Shown one piece after another: positions 1 to 7,794 of a stretch of 64,000 nucleotides of DNA (position 1 is the first letter of the stretch; each line of letters starts with the position of its first letter). The position numbers and the translations under genes are program-made. The stretch covers positions 1,116,001 to 1,180,000 of the forward strand of contig NZ_BMRZ01000001.1 in NCBI RefSeq assembly GCF_014648895.1. The letters are read 5' to 3'. The DNA comes from Streptomyces tanashiensis. Its GTDB lineage: Bacteria > Actinomycetota > Actinomycetes > Streptomycetales > Streptomycetaceae. The notes beneath the pieces are model-generated. The model saw only the letters and a program-made list of their open reading frames with translations. It made no database searches and was not told the origin of the DNA.

Positions 1-858
1 GAACGCGGACTGACCGTCACCCCGGTCCGCACCGCGACCCTCACCGTCGACGGCCGGAAGACGGTCGTCGCCGCCGCCGACCCGGCCGGGCTCAACCCGG
101 ACGCCGAGGGCGTCGGCGCGGCCCTCACACTCAAGGACGGCGAGGCGATCGCCCTCTCCCGGCGACCGGCGCTGACCGCCTCCGGCACCCGGCTCACGAC
201 GGTGAGCGGCGCGGCGGCCCTCCCCGGCTCGCTCCACCCGGACGCCACGGTGTACGTCACGGGGGCCACCCTCGACCGGCTCGCGCCGGGCGCCGCCGTC
301 TCCACCGTGCTGCTCAACCCGGCGGGCGACACCGGCCACGACGCGGCCCGCGCGGCGGTCGACCGGGCGCTCACCCCGCACCCGGAGATCCGGATCGCGG
401 ACACCGGGTCCGACGCCGACCTCATCCGCTCCCTGCTCGACCGGATGATGCTGGTGGTCACCGTCCTGCTCGGCTTCTCGATCGCGATCGCCGCGCTCGG
501 CGTCGCCGCCACCCTGATGCTGACGGTGGAGGAGCGCACCCGCGAGTTCGGGATGCTCCGCGCGATCGGCCTCGCGGGCGAGCAGCTGCGCCGGATGCTG
601 ACCCTGGAGTCGGTGCTGCTCGCCCTCACCGGGGCGGTCGCCGGAACGCTCCTCGGCCTGCTCTACGGGACGCTGGCCGCCCGCTCCGTCCTGGCGGGCC
701 ACGTCTCGCCCCTGGAGGCACTGGCCTCCTCGGGCGGCACGGCCCTGACGATCCTCGGCATCCTCGCGGCCACCGTCCTCACGGGCGTCGCGGCCTCGGT
801 CCTGCCGGCCCGCCGGGTCCGCCGCATGGTGGTCGTGGACGCGCTCCAGGCCGCTTAG
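1..858 (+). CDS. FtsX-family ABC transporter permease, C-terminal part
   Basis: The reading frame is open from base 1, so the N-terminus lies upstream of the window and about 285 residues are visible. An extracytoplasmic stretch is followed by three hydrophobic segments (starting near MMLVVTVLLGFSIAIAAL, then LESVLLALTGAVAGTLLGLL and LTILGILAATVLTGVAASVL), the C-terminal architecture of FtsX/MacB permeases. The cytoplasmic stretch EERTREFGMLRAIGL after the first segment is characteristic of the family. Such permeases work with a separate ATPase, presumably encoded upstream. The substrate cannot be deduced; peptide or lipid export or extraction is usual for the family. Its stop overlaps the stop of the opposite-strand gene by a few bases. 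Confidence 0.9.
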   Translation, partial: ERGLTVTPVRTATLTVDGRKTVVAAADPAGLNPDAEGVGAALTLKDGEAIALSRRPALTASGTRLTTVSGAAALPGSLHPDATVYVTGATLDRLAPGAAVSTVLLNPAGDTGHDAARAAVDRALTPHPEIRIADTGSDADLIRSLLDRMMLVVTVLLGFSIAIAALGVAATLMLTVEERTREFGMLRAIGLAGEQLRRMLTLESVLLALTGAVAGTLLGLLYGTLAARSVLAGHVSPLEALASSGGTALTILGILAATVLTGVAASVLPARRVRRMVVVDALQAA

Positions 859-1277
859 CTCCTCTTCCTCCTCCGTACGAGGGAGGCCAGGGCCGTGACG
901 GCGACGACGAGGGCGAGGGAGCGGAGCGGGAGGAGGGTGCCGGGGGCGTCGTCGAGCAGGTCGATGCCGTTCCCCACGGCCGTGATCCACGCGACCGTCC
1001 CGACCAGCACCATCGGCCCGACCCGCCGCTCCCCCGTGACGAGCATCCCGATCCACAGGACCAGCGGCATGACCAGGAACGTGTTGATGAGCGCCGTGGT
1101 GAACGCCTGGTCGGCGGAGTACCCGGGCCCGGCCCCGAGCGTCGAGGCCGCCTGGCCGGCGAACGACAGATAGAGGGTGTCGGACAGGATCAGATGCGCC
1201 AGGGCGACCCCGAGCGCGGAGACGATCAGCGCCTTGAGGAGGCGGGGGGCGCGGGGGGTGGGTGTGGACGGTGCCAT
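855..1277 (-). CDS. small four-helix membrane protein of unknown function
   Basis: The 140-residue product has four predicted membrane segments (residues about 14-35, 60-80, 88-105 and 115-133) and a basic C-terminus RRRKRS. I do not recognise a named family; similar Streptomyces proteins are annotated only as hypothetical membrane proteins. No Shine-Dalgarno sequence precedes the ATG, but a TATAGT hexamer (complement of 1286-1291) ends 8 nt upstream, so a leaderless transcript is likely. That hexamer overlaps the edge of a perfect 32-bp palindrome, so the gene is probably tightly repressed by a dimeric regulator not encoded next to it. Confidence 0.75.
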   Translation of the reverse strand: MAPSTPTPRAPRLLKALIVSALGVALAHLILSDTLYLSFAGQAASTLGAGPGYSADQAFTTALINTFLVMPLVLWIGMLVTGERRVGPMVLVGTVAWITAVGNGIDLLDDAPGTLLPLRSLALVVAVTALASLVRRRKRS

Positions 1278-1286
1278 GCGCCCTGA

Positions 1287-1318
1287 CTATACGCGCGGTG
1301 TATACACCGCGCGTATAG
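1287..1318. promoter_or_regulatory. perfect 32-bp palindromic operator
   Basis: Each half-site reads CTATACGCGCGGTGTA and all 16 bases of the arms are complementary with no spacer. The site covers the candidate -10 of the gene starting at 1277. Perfect symmetry of this length with AT-containing ends is typical of TetR-type operators. The outer motif CTATACGC recurs (on the minus strand) near 63.28 kb beside a TetR gene. Confidence 0.75.
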
Positions 1319-1442
1319 CCCCCTCCGGTCGGAGCCAGGAGACACCGGACCCCTCCGCACCACCCGCCCACGCCGCCCGCCGACGGCGGGACTCGGACGC
1401 CGGGTGGCTCAGGCGCCCCTCGGGCCTCAGGCACCCCGCGGC

Positions 1443-2588
1443 TCAGGCCCCCCGCGGGAAGACCGTCGCCGCGTAGGCCGCGGCCGCCGGTGCGGGCTGG
1501 AGGGCCGCGTGGGCGGCTATCGCGTGGATGTCGCGCCAGGCGCGCTCCAGTCCGCCGCCCGCGAGGAGGCCGCGGGCGCCGCCGGTGCGCATGAGGCGCT
1601 CCACCGCGCCGGCGAGCAGGTCGACGGCGACGGCCGCGTCGCGCTGGTTGAGGGCGGCGGCCGTGTCGCGGCTGCCGGGGACGGCCCCGGCCGCGTCGTC
1701 GGCGCGGGCGGCGGCCGCCTCCAGGAGCAGGCGGGCGGCGTCGATCTCGGCGGAGCAGCGGGCCAGGGTCTGCTGGACCGCCGGGTCGTCGGTGAGCGGC
1801 CGCCCGTCGGGGAGGCGGCGCGGGCCGACGAGCCCGGTCCAGGCGTCGAGGGCTCCCCGGGCGGCGCCGAGCGCGGGGACGGCGAAGAGGAGCCCGGCGG
1901 CCAGCTGGTAGGGCACCCGGTGGCAGGGGGCCGCGTCGGCGCCGGTGACGCCGGCCACCAGGGCTTCGCGCAGGAAGGTGCGGTGTTCGGGCACGAAGAC
2001 CCCGTCGACCGTGACGCCGCGACTGCCGGTGGCGCGGAGCCCGACCGCGTCCCAGCCCCCGTGGATCCCGACCTCCTCGCGCGGCACCGCCAGCACCCGG
2101 TACGCCGGGGCCCCGCCGCCCGTGTGGTCGAGCGAGGCGAGGAGCACCCAGTCGGCGTCCTCGACCCCACTGGCGAAGGCCCACTCCCCCGACAGGCTCC
2201 AGCCGCCGGGCGCGCGGGCGAGCCGGCCGGCCGGGGGCACGATCGCCGCCGCGACGCGCACGTCGGGCGAGTCGCCCCACAGGTCGCGCTGCCCCTCGGG
2301 CGGCAGGTGGGCGGCGAGGCGGCCGTGGGCGGCGAGCAGCACCGCGCACCAGGCGGTGGAGGCGCAGGCCGTGCCGACCCCGGCGACCGTGTCGAGCAGT
2401 TCGGCGAAGCGGCCGGCCGTGCCGCCCCAGCGGCGGGGCACGAAGTGGCGGGCGAGGCCGGCGGCGGTCATCGCCCCGAGGACCTCGGGGTGGAGCCGGC
2501 CGGTCCGCTCCGCCTCCTCGGCGTGCCGCGCGGCGGTGGCCCGGAGGTGGGCGGCGGCGAGGGGGGCGGGGGCGTCGACGACGGTCAT
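1443..2588 (-). CDS. acyl-CoA dehydrogenase-fold flavin monooxygenase-like protein
   Basis: The 381-residue protein has the three-part acyl-CoA dehydrogenase fold: a helical N-domain with PRRWGG near residue 52, a central beta domain (SGEWAFASGVEDADWVLLAS), and a C-terminal helical bundle. The pattern SGxWxFxSG and the lack of the dehydrogenase catalytic glutamate context favour the group D two-component flavin monooxygenases (HpaB/HsaA/DszC-like hydroxylases), which use reduced flavin from a partner reductase. No reductase is adjacent. The ATG at 2588 has an AAGGAG eight bases upstream. It is divergent from the TetR gene at 2678, with a candidate operator between them, so it may be that regulator's target. 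Substrate unknown. Confidence 0.75.
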   Translation of the reverse strand: MTVVDAPAPLAAAHLRATAARHAEEAERTGRLHPEVLGAMTAAGLARHFVPRRWGGTAGRFAELLDTVAGVGTACASTAWCAVLLAAHGRLAAHLPPEGQRDLWGDSPDVRVAAAIVPPAGRLARAPGGWSLSGEWAFASGVEDADWVLLASLDHTGGGAPAYRVLAVPREEVGIHGGWDAVGLRATGSRGVTVDGVFVPEHRTFLREALVAGVTGADAAPCHRVPYQLAAGLLFAVPALGAARGALDAWTGLVGPRRLPDGRPLTDDPAVQQTLARCSAEIDAARLLLEAAAARADDAAGAVPGSRDTAAALNQRDAAVAVDLLAGAVERLMRTGGARGLLAGGGLERAWRDIHAIAAHAALQPAPAAAAYAATVFPRGA

Positions 2589-2640
2589 GACACGTACTCC
2601 TTGCGTGGAGGTTCAGTGGTGGTACTGATGCGAGTAGAAA

Positions 2641-2666
2641 AAGATTCGGTCCGGAAGGTATTTTCT
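2641..2666. promoter_or_regulatory. candidate autoregulatory element (butyrolactone-receptor type)
   Basis: An imperfect inverted repeat centred on TCCGGA lies between the divergent monooxygenase-like and TetR genes. Its right arm contains GAAGGTAT (2654-2661), the reverse complement of ATACCTTC, which also occurs in the sites at 5880 and 11118. It sits 12 bp before the TetR start, where binding would block transcription. Confidence 0.5.
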
Positions 2667-2677
2667 GAGAGGCCGTC

Positions 2678-3325
2678 ATGAAAGCCATGAAGGCCGCTAC
2701 AGCGGAAGGAGGCGGACGCTCGGTGAGGCAACAGGACAGGGCCCGCATGACCTATGACCTGGTGCTCGGCGCGGCAGCCGCCGAGTTCGCCCTGCACGGA
2801 TTCGAGGGGACGAACCTGGCCGACATCACGGCCCGCACCGGACTGACCAAGGGAGCCCTCTACGGACACTTCTCCTCGAAGGCGGATCTCGCCGGAGAAC
2901 TGACCCGCTCCTTCCAGGCGGCCTGGGCCGACGCCCTCGCCACCGCCGCCGGCGAGGCGGAGGAGAGCGGCGCGGCACTGCCCACCCTGCGGAGACTGCT
3001 CCTCGACCTCGCCCGCCGGGTGCACGAGGACGTGCCCTTCGCGGCCGGACTGCGCCTGGTCCTGGACGCCGCCCGCGCGGAGGGAACCGCGCCCGTCCCC
3101 CTCGGCGAGCTCTGCCGCGTCGTGGAGCGCCTGGTCCGCAAGGGCCAGGGGGAGGGCTCCGTACGCACCGCCCACCCGGCCGGCCTGCTGGCCCGGCTCG
3201 TCGTGGCGCTCCTCGTCGGCGCCCCCGCCGTGGTGACGGCGACGGACGCGACGGGTCCCGCCGGGCTGGTGAGCGAGGTGTGGGACATCCTGGAGCCCGC
3301 GCTGTCCGGCTCCCGCGGCGGCTGA
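2678..3325 (+). CDS. TetR-family regulator resembling gamma-butyrolactone receptor homologues
   Basis: The 215-residue protein has an N-terminal TetR HTH; QQDRARMTYDLVLGAAAAEF and GLTKGALYGHFSSKADLA closely match the opening of ScbR/ArpA-like regulators and their pseudo-receptors. The rest is a helical ligand-binding domain. A GAGAGG five bases before the ATG at 2678 supports the start; a second ATG lies nine bases further in. It is divergent from the flavin monooxygenase-like gene and lies close to a second, more canonical receptor gene at 5936. Inference: it could be a pseudo-receptor or a dedicated repressor of the neighbouring oxygenase. The gap from here to 3554 shows no gene. Confidence 0.85.
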   Translation: MKAMKAATAEGGGRSVRQQDRARMTYDLVLGAAAAEFALHGFEGTNLADITARTGLTKGALYGHFSSKADLAGELTRSFQAAWADALATAAGEAEESGAALPTLRRLLLDLARRVHEDVPFAAGLRLVLDAARAEGTAPVPLGELCRVVERLVRKGQGEGSVRTAHPAGLLARLVVALLVGAPAVVTATDATGPAGLVSEVWDILEPALSGSRGG

Positions 3326-3554
3326 GCCGGGAAGGAGCCGGGGCGGAGCCGGGGAACTCCGCGAGGAAGGCATGGGGGCCGCGCACGTGGGGGCTGCGCG
3401 GGCGGGGGGAACGGAGCCACGCGGGACGGCGGTCACGCGCGGGGCGGAGACAGCTCCGGGGCCTCGGAACCACCGGGGCGACGGGGCTCTCGTACGGGCG
3501 GGGCTTCCGTGACGGGCGACGGCGGCGGAGAGGTCCGCGCCCCGGTCCGGAGCC

Positions 3555-4307
3555 TCAGGCCGCCCGTGGCGCCGGAGCGGGCGCGGGCCGCGCGGACGCC
3601 GGAGGGCCGGCCGGGGCGACGGGCGGGGCCACCGGCGCCGGGCCCGGCAGCCAGGACCAGGACGCCGTCTCCGACAGCGGGGCGGAGATCGGTCCGTCGC
3701 CCACCAGGACCGGATGACCGACGGAGCGCAGCAGCGGCAGATCGCTCTCGTCGTCGGCGTACGCGTAACACTCCTCGGCGGCGACGCCGAAGGCCTGCAT
3801 GATCCGGCCGGCGGCTTCGGCCTTGGCCTCGCCGATCATGGGAGGGCCGGACAGCTCCCCGGTGAGCACGCCCTGCGAGGTCACCTCGGGCACGGTGCAC
3901 ACCACGAGGTCGGCGCCGACCTCCCGGGCCAGCGGGTCGAGGCAGGCGGAGAAGGCTCCGGAGACGAGGACGACCAGGTCGCCGGCGTCCCGGTGGCGGC
4001 GCAACGCCTCGTGCACGGGGGTGTGGAGCAGGCCGCCGGCGCGGGCCTTCTCGTACCACTCCCGGCCGCTGGTCTCCAGGTCGTCGAGGTGACTGCCCGC
4101 GAGGAAGCGGAAGAAGGAACGGTTCACCTGCTCGCGGGGCACGCCCTCGCGGATCTGGCGCTGGAGCGAGGCGCGGGCCGCGGCGAGCCGGCGGGCGGCG
4201 ACCTCGCCGCGCCCCCAGTACCGGGCGAGGACACAGGCCATGCTCTTGCAGGTGATCAGGGTCTCGTCCACGTCGAAGAACGCGGCCCGGGCGGGGGCGA
4301 TGCTCAT
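3555..4307 (-). CDS. HAD-IB family phosphatase (SerB-like fold) in the afsA-like operon
   Basis: The 250-residue protein carries all four HAD motifs: FFDVDETLI near residue 10 (nucleophile and acid Asp), LVSGAF near 115 (motif II), the lysine of GEAKAEAAGRI, and YADDESDLPLL (motif IV metal ligands). The C-terminal 40 residues are a Pro/Ala-rich tail. The ATG at 4307 is preceded by GAGGGGG, and it overlaps the stop of the LysR fragment as ATGA, so the two are translationally coupled. Known: AfsA makes a phosphorylated butenolide that must be dephosphorylated. Inference: this enzyme may do that, or dephosphorylate another small metabolite. It is not next to serine biosynthesis genes, so SerB is less likely. 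Confidence 0.85.
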   Translation of the reverse strand: MSIAPARAAFFDVDETLITCKSMACVLARYWGRGEVAARRLAAARASLQRQIREGVPREQVNRSFFRFLAGSHLDDLETSGREWYEKARAGGLLHTPVHEALRRHRDAGDLVVLVSGAFSACLDPLAREVGADLVVCTVPEVTSQGVLTGELSGPPMIGEAKAEAAGRIMQAFGVAAEECYAYADDESDLPLLRSVGHPVLVGDGPISAPLSETASWSWLPGPAPVAPPVAPAGPPASARPAPAPAPRAA

Positions 4308-4675
4308 GCTCTGCCCCCTCTGCCACCGAGACTGACGTCGGCGAAGCGGCCGGTCACGCCGGCCGGTGGGGCCGTCCGACGGTCCCTCGCCCCGCGGCCG
4401 TCGGCCGCGCCGGGTGCGGGGTCGGCGATCTCGTACTGCGCCGTGTCGACCAGTTCGAGGATCCGCTCCGCCAGCGGCCGCAGGCGCGCCCCGGCCGGCG
4501 TGAGCTCCACGGAGCGGTTGCCGCGCCGCTGGAAGAGCGAGGCCCCCATGTCCTCTTCCAGGCCCTTGATCTGGGCGGTCACCGCGGGCTGGGAGTAGTG
4601 CAGGTTGTGCGCCGCGCGGGTGAAGCTGAGCTCCCGGGCCACTTCGCGGAAGGCCCGTAAGTGCTGGAGTTCCAT
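4304..4675 (-). CDS. LysR DNA-binding domain only (truncated LysR regulator)
   Basis: Residues 1-70 are a textbook LysR winged HTH (MELQHLRAFREVARELSFTR, then AHNLHYSQPAVTAQIKGLEE), followed by the linker helix LAERILELVDTAQYEIAD. The protein then ends at 123 residues in a Gly/Arg-rich tail instead of the roughly 200-residue effector domain. No effector-domain remnant is visible downstream, because the HAD gene starts at once with ATGA coupling. The sixth codon is TTA (4658-4660), so translation should depend on bldA tRNA. It could be a functional effector-free DNA-binding protein or a decaying gene; its preservation as a coupled operon member favours function. Confidence 0.75.
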   Translation of the reverse strand: MELQHLRAFREVARELSFTRAAHNLHYSQPAVTAQIKGLEEDMGASLFQRRGNRSVELTPAGARLRPLAERILELVDTAQYEIADPAPGAADGRGARDRRTAPPAGVTGRFADVSLGGRGGRA

Positions 4676-4728
4676 CCTTCTGCCTTTCTACGCTCGTCCG
4701 TTCTTCCCTTGACCGTGCGGTCGTACCG

Positions 4729-5814
4729 TCACGCGCACCGGGCCACGGCCGTGGCGAGGACGCGGGCTCCCTGGGTCGCGGAGAGGCGCACCCGGCCGCC
4801 CTCGGCCGGCGCCGCCTCGACGGTCACGGCCTCGGCCAGCTCGCCGAAGACGGCGAAGTCGGCGTCCAGCGAGGTCAGCGCCGCGCCTCCCGCCGTCTCC
4901 CGGGCCGCCTGCCGGAAGGCCTCCAGGAGCAGCATCCCGGGCACGTGGTCCGAGGGGTGCTCGAAGTAGCCGGGGTGCGTGGGGTCGACGTGCAGCCGCC
5001 ATTCCCGGGTGCCGGGCGGCCGGGTCAGGGCCTCCGCTGCGGGTACGGGACGCAGGACGCCCCGGTCGTCGGCGGCACCGGCCGGCACCCCGTACAGGGA
5101 GGCGGGGTGGCCGGGCGCCCCGTACTCCGGGGTCCCGTACGCGGAAGCCTCGTACGCCGAAGTCCCGTACTCCGGGGTCCCGTAGACGGAGGAGCCGTGC
5201 TCCCGGCCTGTCGGCCGGGCGGTCTCCGCGACCCTGCCGCGCTGCCGGAGCCGTCCGTACCGGACGCCGTCGATCACGACGACGCCGGCGGAGGCGCGGG
5301 CGCACTCCCGGCCTCCGACCTCGATCACCATGTCGAAGCGGGCGTCGAAGCGACGCGGGTTCCGCCCCCCGGCGGGCGTCACGACCTTCACGTCGAGGAC
5401 CACCGCGAGCGGCCCGCAGCCGACGCGGAGGGCGGCCGGGTCACCGATGCGCAGCGACAGGGCCTTGAAGATGAAGTGGTGGCCGAGCGGCACGTCGTGG
5501 TAGCGGTGGCTCAGGAAGATGCCGGCCTGCCGCACGGTCTCGACGAGGAGCATGAAGTCGCACTGCCCGGTCTCCTCCGGGCGGTACAGCGCGTGGTTCC
5601 GCGGCAGTTGGGCACCGACCAGGAAGCGGTCGGACCCGGCGACGACCGCGTCGGTGAGGAAGACCTCCGTCACCGAGGCGCGGTGCACGAACCGGCGGGA
5701 GATCGTGCGGTCGAAGCTCAGGCCCTCTTTGGCCTCCCGTATCAGGGACTCCAGGGACTCGACGGGCGCGAGCGGCTCGACGGGTAACACGGTCTGCAGC
5801 ACACCGATGGACAT
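4729..5814 (-). CDS. AfsA-like gamma-butyrolactone biosynthesis protein
   Basis: AfsA-family enzymes condense a beta-ketoacyl-ACP with dihydroxyacetone phosphate, the key step to A-factor-type signals. The 361-residue protein shows both hotdog-like repeats: QLPRNHALY and LLVETVRQAG in the first (residues about 70-105), and HPSDHVPGMLLLEAFRQAA in the second. Between them is an unusual Tyr/Gly/Pro-rich linker with repeated YGTPEYG-like units. I chose ATG 5814 over the upstream TTG because GAGGGGG stands six bases before it. Codon 10 is TTA (5785-5787), predicting bldA control. It is divergent from an ScbR-like receptor with an operator between them, the standard synthase/receptor arrangement. 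Signal structure cannot be predicted. Confidence 0.9.
   Translation of the reverse strand: MSIGVLQTVLPVEPLAPVESLESLIREAKEGLSFDRTISRRFVHRASVTEVFLTDAVVAGSDRFLVGAQLPRNHALYRPEETGQCDFMLLVETVRQAGIFLSHRYHDVPLGHHFIFKALSLRIGDPAALRVGCGPLAVVLDVKVVTPAGGRNPRRFDARFDMVIEVGGRECARASAGVVVIDGVRYGRLRQRGRVAETARPTGREHGSSVYGTPEYGTSAYEASAYGTPEYGAPGHPASLYGVPAGAADDRGVLRPVPAAEALTRPPGTREWRLHVDPTHPGYFEHPSDHVPGMLLLEAFRQAARETAGGAALTSLDADFAVFGELAEAVTVEAAPAEGGRVRLSATQGARVLATAVARCA
5085..5190. repeat. 15-bp degenerate tandem repeats inside the afsA-like gene
   Basis: On the + strand the unit GTACTCCGGGGTCCC occurs at 5122-5136 and again at 5167-5181, with related units between them. On the coding strand it encodes a Tyr-Gly-Thr-Pro-Glu-like pentapeptide repeat in the linker between the two AfsA domains. 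Unit length is a multiple of three, so copy number can change without frameshift. Confidence 0.7.
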
Positions 5815-5879
5815 CCTTATCCCCCTCAAGGTGAATCATCGTGGCGACGAGGGACCTCGGCGGCCCCTCGGCAGCAAGA

Positions 5880-5903
5880 AATATACCTTCGAGAATGTAT
5901 ATT
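5880..5903. promoter_or_regulatory. autoregulatory element between afsA-like gene and receptor gene
   Basis: A 24-bp near-palindrome with arms AATATACCTTCG and AGAATGTATATT (10 of 12 positions symmetric). It has the size, AT-rich ends and location of ScbR/ArpA-type autoregulatory elements, 33 bp before the receptor start and 65 bp before the afsA-like start. It contains ATACCTTC (5883-5890), shared with the sites at 2654 and 11118. Confidence 0.75.
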
Positions 5904-5935
5904 GCAAGGCGTAGGCACGAGAGAGGCGGACAGGC

Positions 5936-6556
5936 ATGGCGACACCCCGAAGCGAACCGAAGCACCGGAGCGAACCCAAGCAGGAACGCGCCCGGCGCAC
6001 GAAGGTCCACATCCTCCGGTCGGCGGCCGAGCTCTTCGCGGAGCGCGGCTACGCGACCGTGACCCTGCAGGACGTGGCCGAACGCGCGGAGATGACCAAG
6101 GGGGCGGTGTACTTCCACTACACGAACAAGGAGGCCCTGGCCGTCGCCGTCGTGCAGGAGCACTACTCGCGCTGGCCCGAGATCCTCAAGGGCGCCGAGG
6201 GCACGCACGAGGAGCCGTTCGACACGCTCACCTCCGTCCTCGAGACGGTCACCAAGGCGTTCGCGAAGGACATCGTCGTCCAGGCCGGCGCGCGGCTCCA
6301 GATCGAGCGGGCGCTGATCGACGCCGAGCTCCCCGAGCCGTACGTCGGCTGGGAGGAGTACCTCACCCGGCTGATCACCGAGGCCCGTGACGCGGGACAA
6401 CTGCGGGCCGGAGTGGAACCGCGCGCGGCGGCCCGCGTCCTGGTCTCCGCCTTCTTCGGCATGCAGCACATCTCGGACGTCCTCAGCCGGCGCGAGGACC
6501 TCGACGAGCGGTACGAGGAGCTGCGGACCGTCCTCCTCGAAGGGCTGCGCGGCTGA
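5936..6556 (+). CDS. ScbR/ArpA-type gamma-butyrolactone receptor (TetR family)
   Basis: The 206-residue protein has a TetR HTH (LQDVAERAEMTKGAVYFHY, residues about 42-60) nearly identical in pattern to ScbR, ArpA and BarA, after a basic QERARRTKVHILRSAAELF segment. The C-terminal helices carry the tryptophan-containing EPYVGWEEYL stretch; a conserved Trp lines the ligand pocket in this family. GAGAGG lies nine bases before the ATG. Known: such receptors repress the synthase gene, themselves and pathway genes until the butyrolactone accumulates. Here the palindrome at 5880 is the likely primary operator, and related sites upstream of 2678 and 11100 are likely further targets. Transcription ends at the hairpin at 6591. 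Confidence 0.9.
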   Translation: MATPRSEPKHRSEPKQERARRTKVHILRSAAELFAERGYATVTLQDVAERAEMTKGAVYFHYTNKEALAVAVVQEHYSRWPEILKGAEGTHEEPFDTLTSVLETVTKAFAKDIVVQAGARLQIERALIDAELPEPYVGWEEYLTRLITEARDAGQLRAGVEPRAAARVLVSAFFGMQHISDVLSRREDLDERYEELRTVLLEGLRG

Positions 6557-6590
6557 CCGGCCGCGTGCCCGCCGTGAGATCCCGGGAAAC

Positions 6591-6624
6591 GGCGTGGCCT
6601 CCCACGGGTGTGGGAGGCCACGCC
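6591..6624. terminator. bidirectional rho-independent-type hairpin
   Basis: A perfect 15-bp stem (GGCGTGGCCTCCCAC and its complement) with a GGGT loop lies between the convergent receptor gene and the DMT transporter gene. There is no U-tract, as usual in Streptomyces. Confidence 0.85.
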
Positions 6625-6650
6625 GTACGCGTTCAGCGGGTCGGGACCGG

Positions 6651-7691
6651 TCAGGACCTGCTGCCCGAGGCGACCGGCGCCGGGGCGGCGGCGGAACCCG
6701 TACCGGAAGCCGTACCGGAACCGGAACCGGAAGCCACGACCGGGGCCGGGGCGGCGGCGGCCTTCGCGGCGACACGGCGCAGGTACAGGTTGTTGAGGAC
6801 CAGGGCCGCCGCCGTGAGCGAGGCACCGACGATCTGCATGCCCGCCGGGACGACACCGGTCAGGGCGGAGATCACGAACGCCGTGATCGGCACCACGTCC
6901 ATGAAGAGGACGCCGTTGAGCGGGCCGAGGTAGCGGTTGCCGAAGTTCCAGCCGAGGACACCGACGAAGCCGGCGATGACGCTCATGTAGGCCAGCTGCG
7001 GCAGGATCGAGCCCACGGCGCCCGCCGTCGGGACCGGCACGCCGCCGGCGGCCAGGATGACCGCCGTGATCACGGTGGCGGAGGCGAGACCGAGGACCGT
7101 GGTGATCGCGGTGTACTTGATCGGGGACCAGGTCGGGAAGTAGCTCGCGCCCGAGGTGTAGACGACCCAGCACAGCGCGGCGAAGAGCAGGAGCGCGTCG
7201 GCGCCGGCGGTCTTCGGGGAGGCGATCAGCGAGCCGATGTCACCGTCGGAGACGACGAGGATGGTGCCGACGAAGGACATCGCGATGAAGACGAGCGAGA
7301 ACTTCGGCGGAACGACCTTCTTCAGCACCCAGTTCACCAGGAAGCCCATCATGGGCATGGTCGCCATCATGATCGAGGCGTTGAGGGCGCCCCGCTCGCC
7401 GATGAGGTCCTGGCCGAAGAAGACCAGGAACTGGAAGCCCGCGAAGCCCGCCGTGCCGAACAGCCAGGCCAGACCGATGCGTTCGCCCTTGAGGCGCAGC
7501 CCCTCCCGGCCCTCGCGCAGCCGGAGGAAGACCAGGAACATCGCACCCGCGATGGTGTAGCGCATCACGGTGAAGGTGAAGGGGTCGATGTGCTGCAGGG
7601 TGGAGTCCATCAGGGGGAACATCGCACCCCAGGACACCGTGGCCAGGAGGCAGAGGAGAACGCCTCGCGTGTACGTGTTCTGACTGTTCAT
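6651..7691 (-). CDS. EamA/DMT-family exporter
   Basis: The 346-residue protein starts MNSQNTYTRGVLLCLLATVSWGAMFP and has about ten hydrophobic segments arranged as two EamA repeats (starts near residues 10 and 165), followed by an Ala/Gly/Ser-rich cytoplasmic tail of about 40 residues. AGGAAG precedes the ATG at 7691. It is the last gene of a three-gene operon with the ligase and decarboxylase genes, about 100 bp downstream of the ligase stop. DMT proteins of this class usually export amino acids, amines or small amphiphilic metabolites. Inference: it exports the product of the two enzymes, an attractive assignment given the butyrolactone-type control site upstream of the operon. Confidence 0.85.
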   Translation of the reverse strand: MNSQNTYTRGVLLCLLATVSWGAMFPLMDSTLQHIDPFTFTVMRYTIAGAMFLVFLRLREGREGLRLKGERIGLAWLFGTAGFAGFQFLVFFGQDLIGERGALNASIMMATMPMMGFLVNWVLKKVVPPKFSLVFIAMSFVGTILVVSDGDIGSLIASPKTAGADALLLFAALCWVVYTSGASYFPTWSPIKYTAITTVLGLASATVITAVILAAGGVPVPTAGAVGSILPQLAYMSVIAGFVGVLGWNFGNRYLGPLNGVLFMDVVPITAFVISALTGVVPAGMQIVGASLTAAALVLNNLYLRRVAAKAAAAPAPVVASGSGSGTASGTGSAAAPAPVASGSRS

Positions 7692-7794
7692 GAGTCTTCC
7701 TGTCGGGCCGGAGCCGGAGGGGACGAAGGGGAGGGGGGCCGGGTCCCGCGGAGGGGGTGCGGGACCCGGCAGGCGGAGGGGGAGGACAGCCGGG

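Noticed and set aside
2585..3436. A 283-codon minus-strand frame across the TetR gene
   Set aside because: Low-complexity sequence; the + strand encodes a clear TetR protein.
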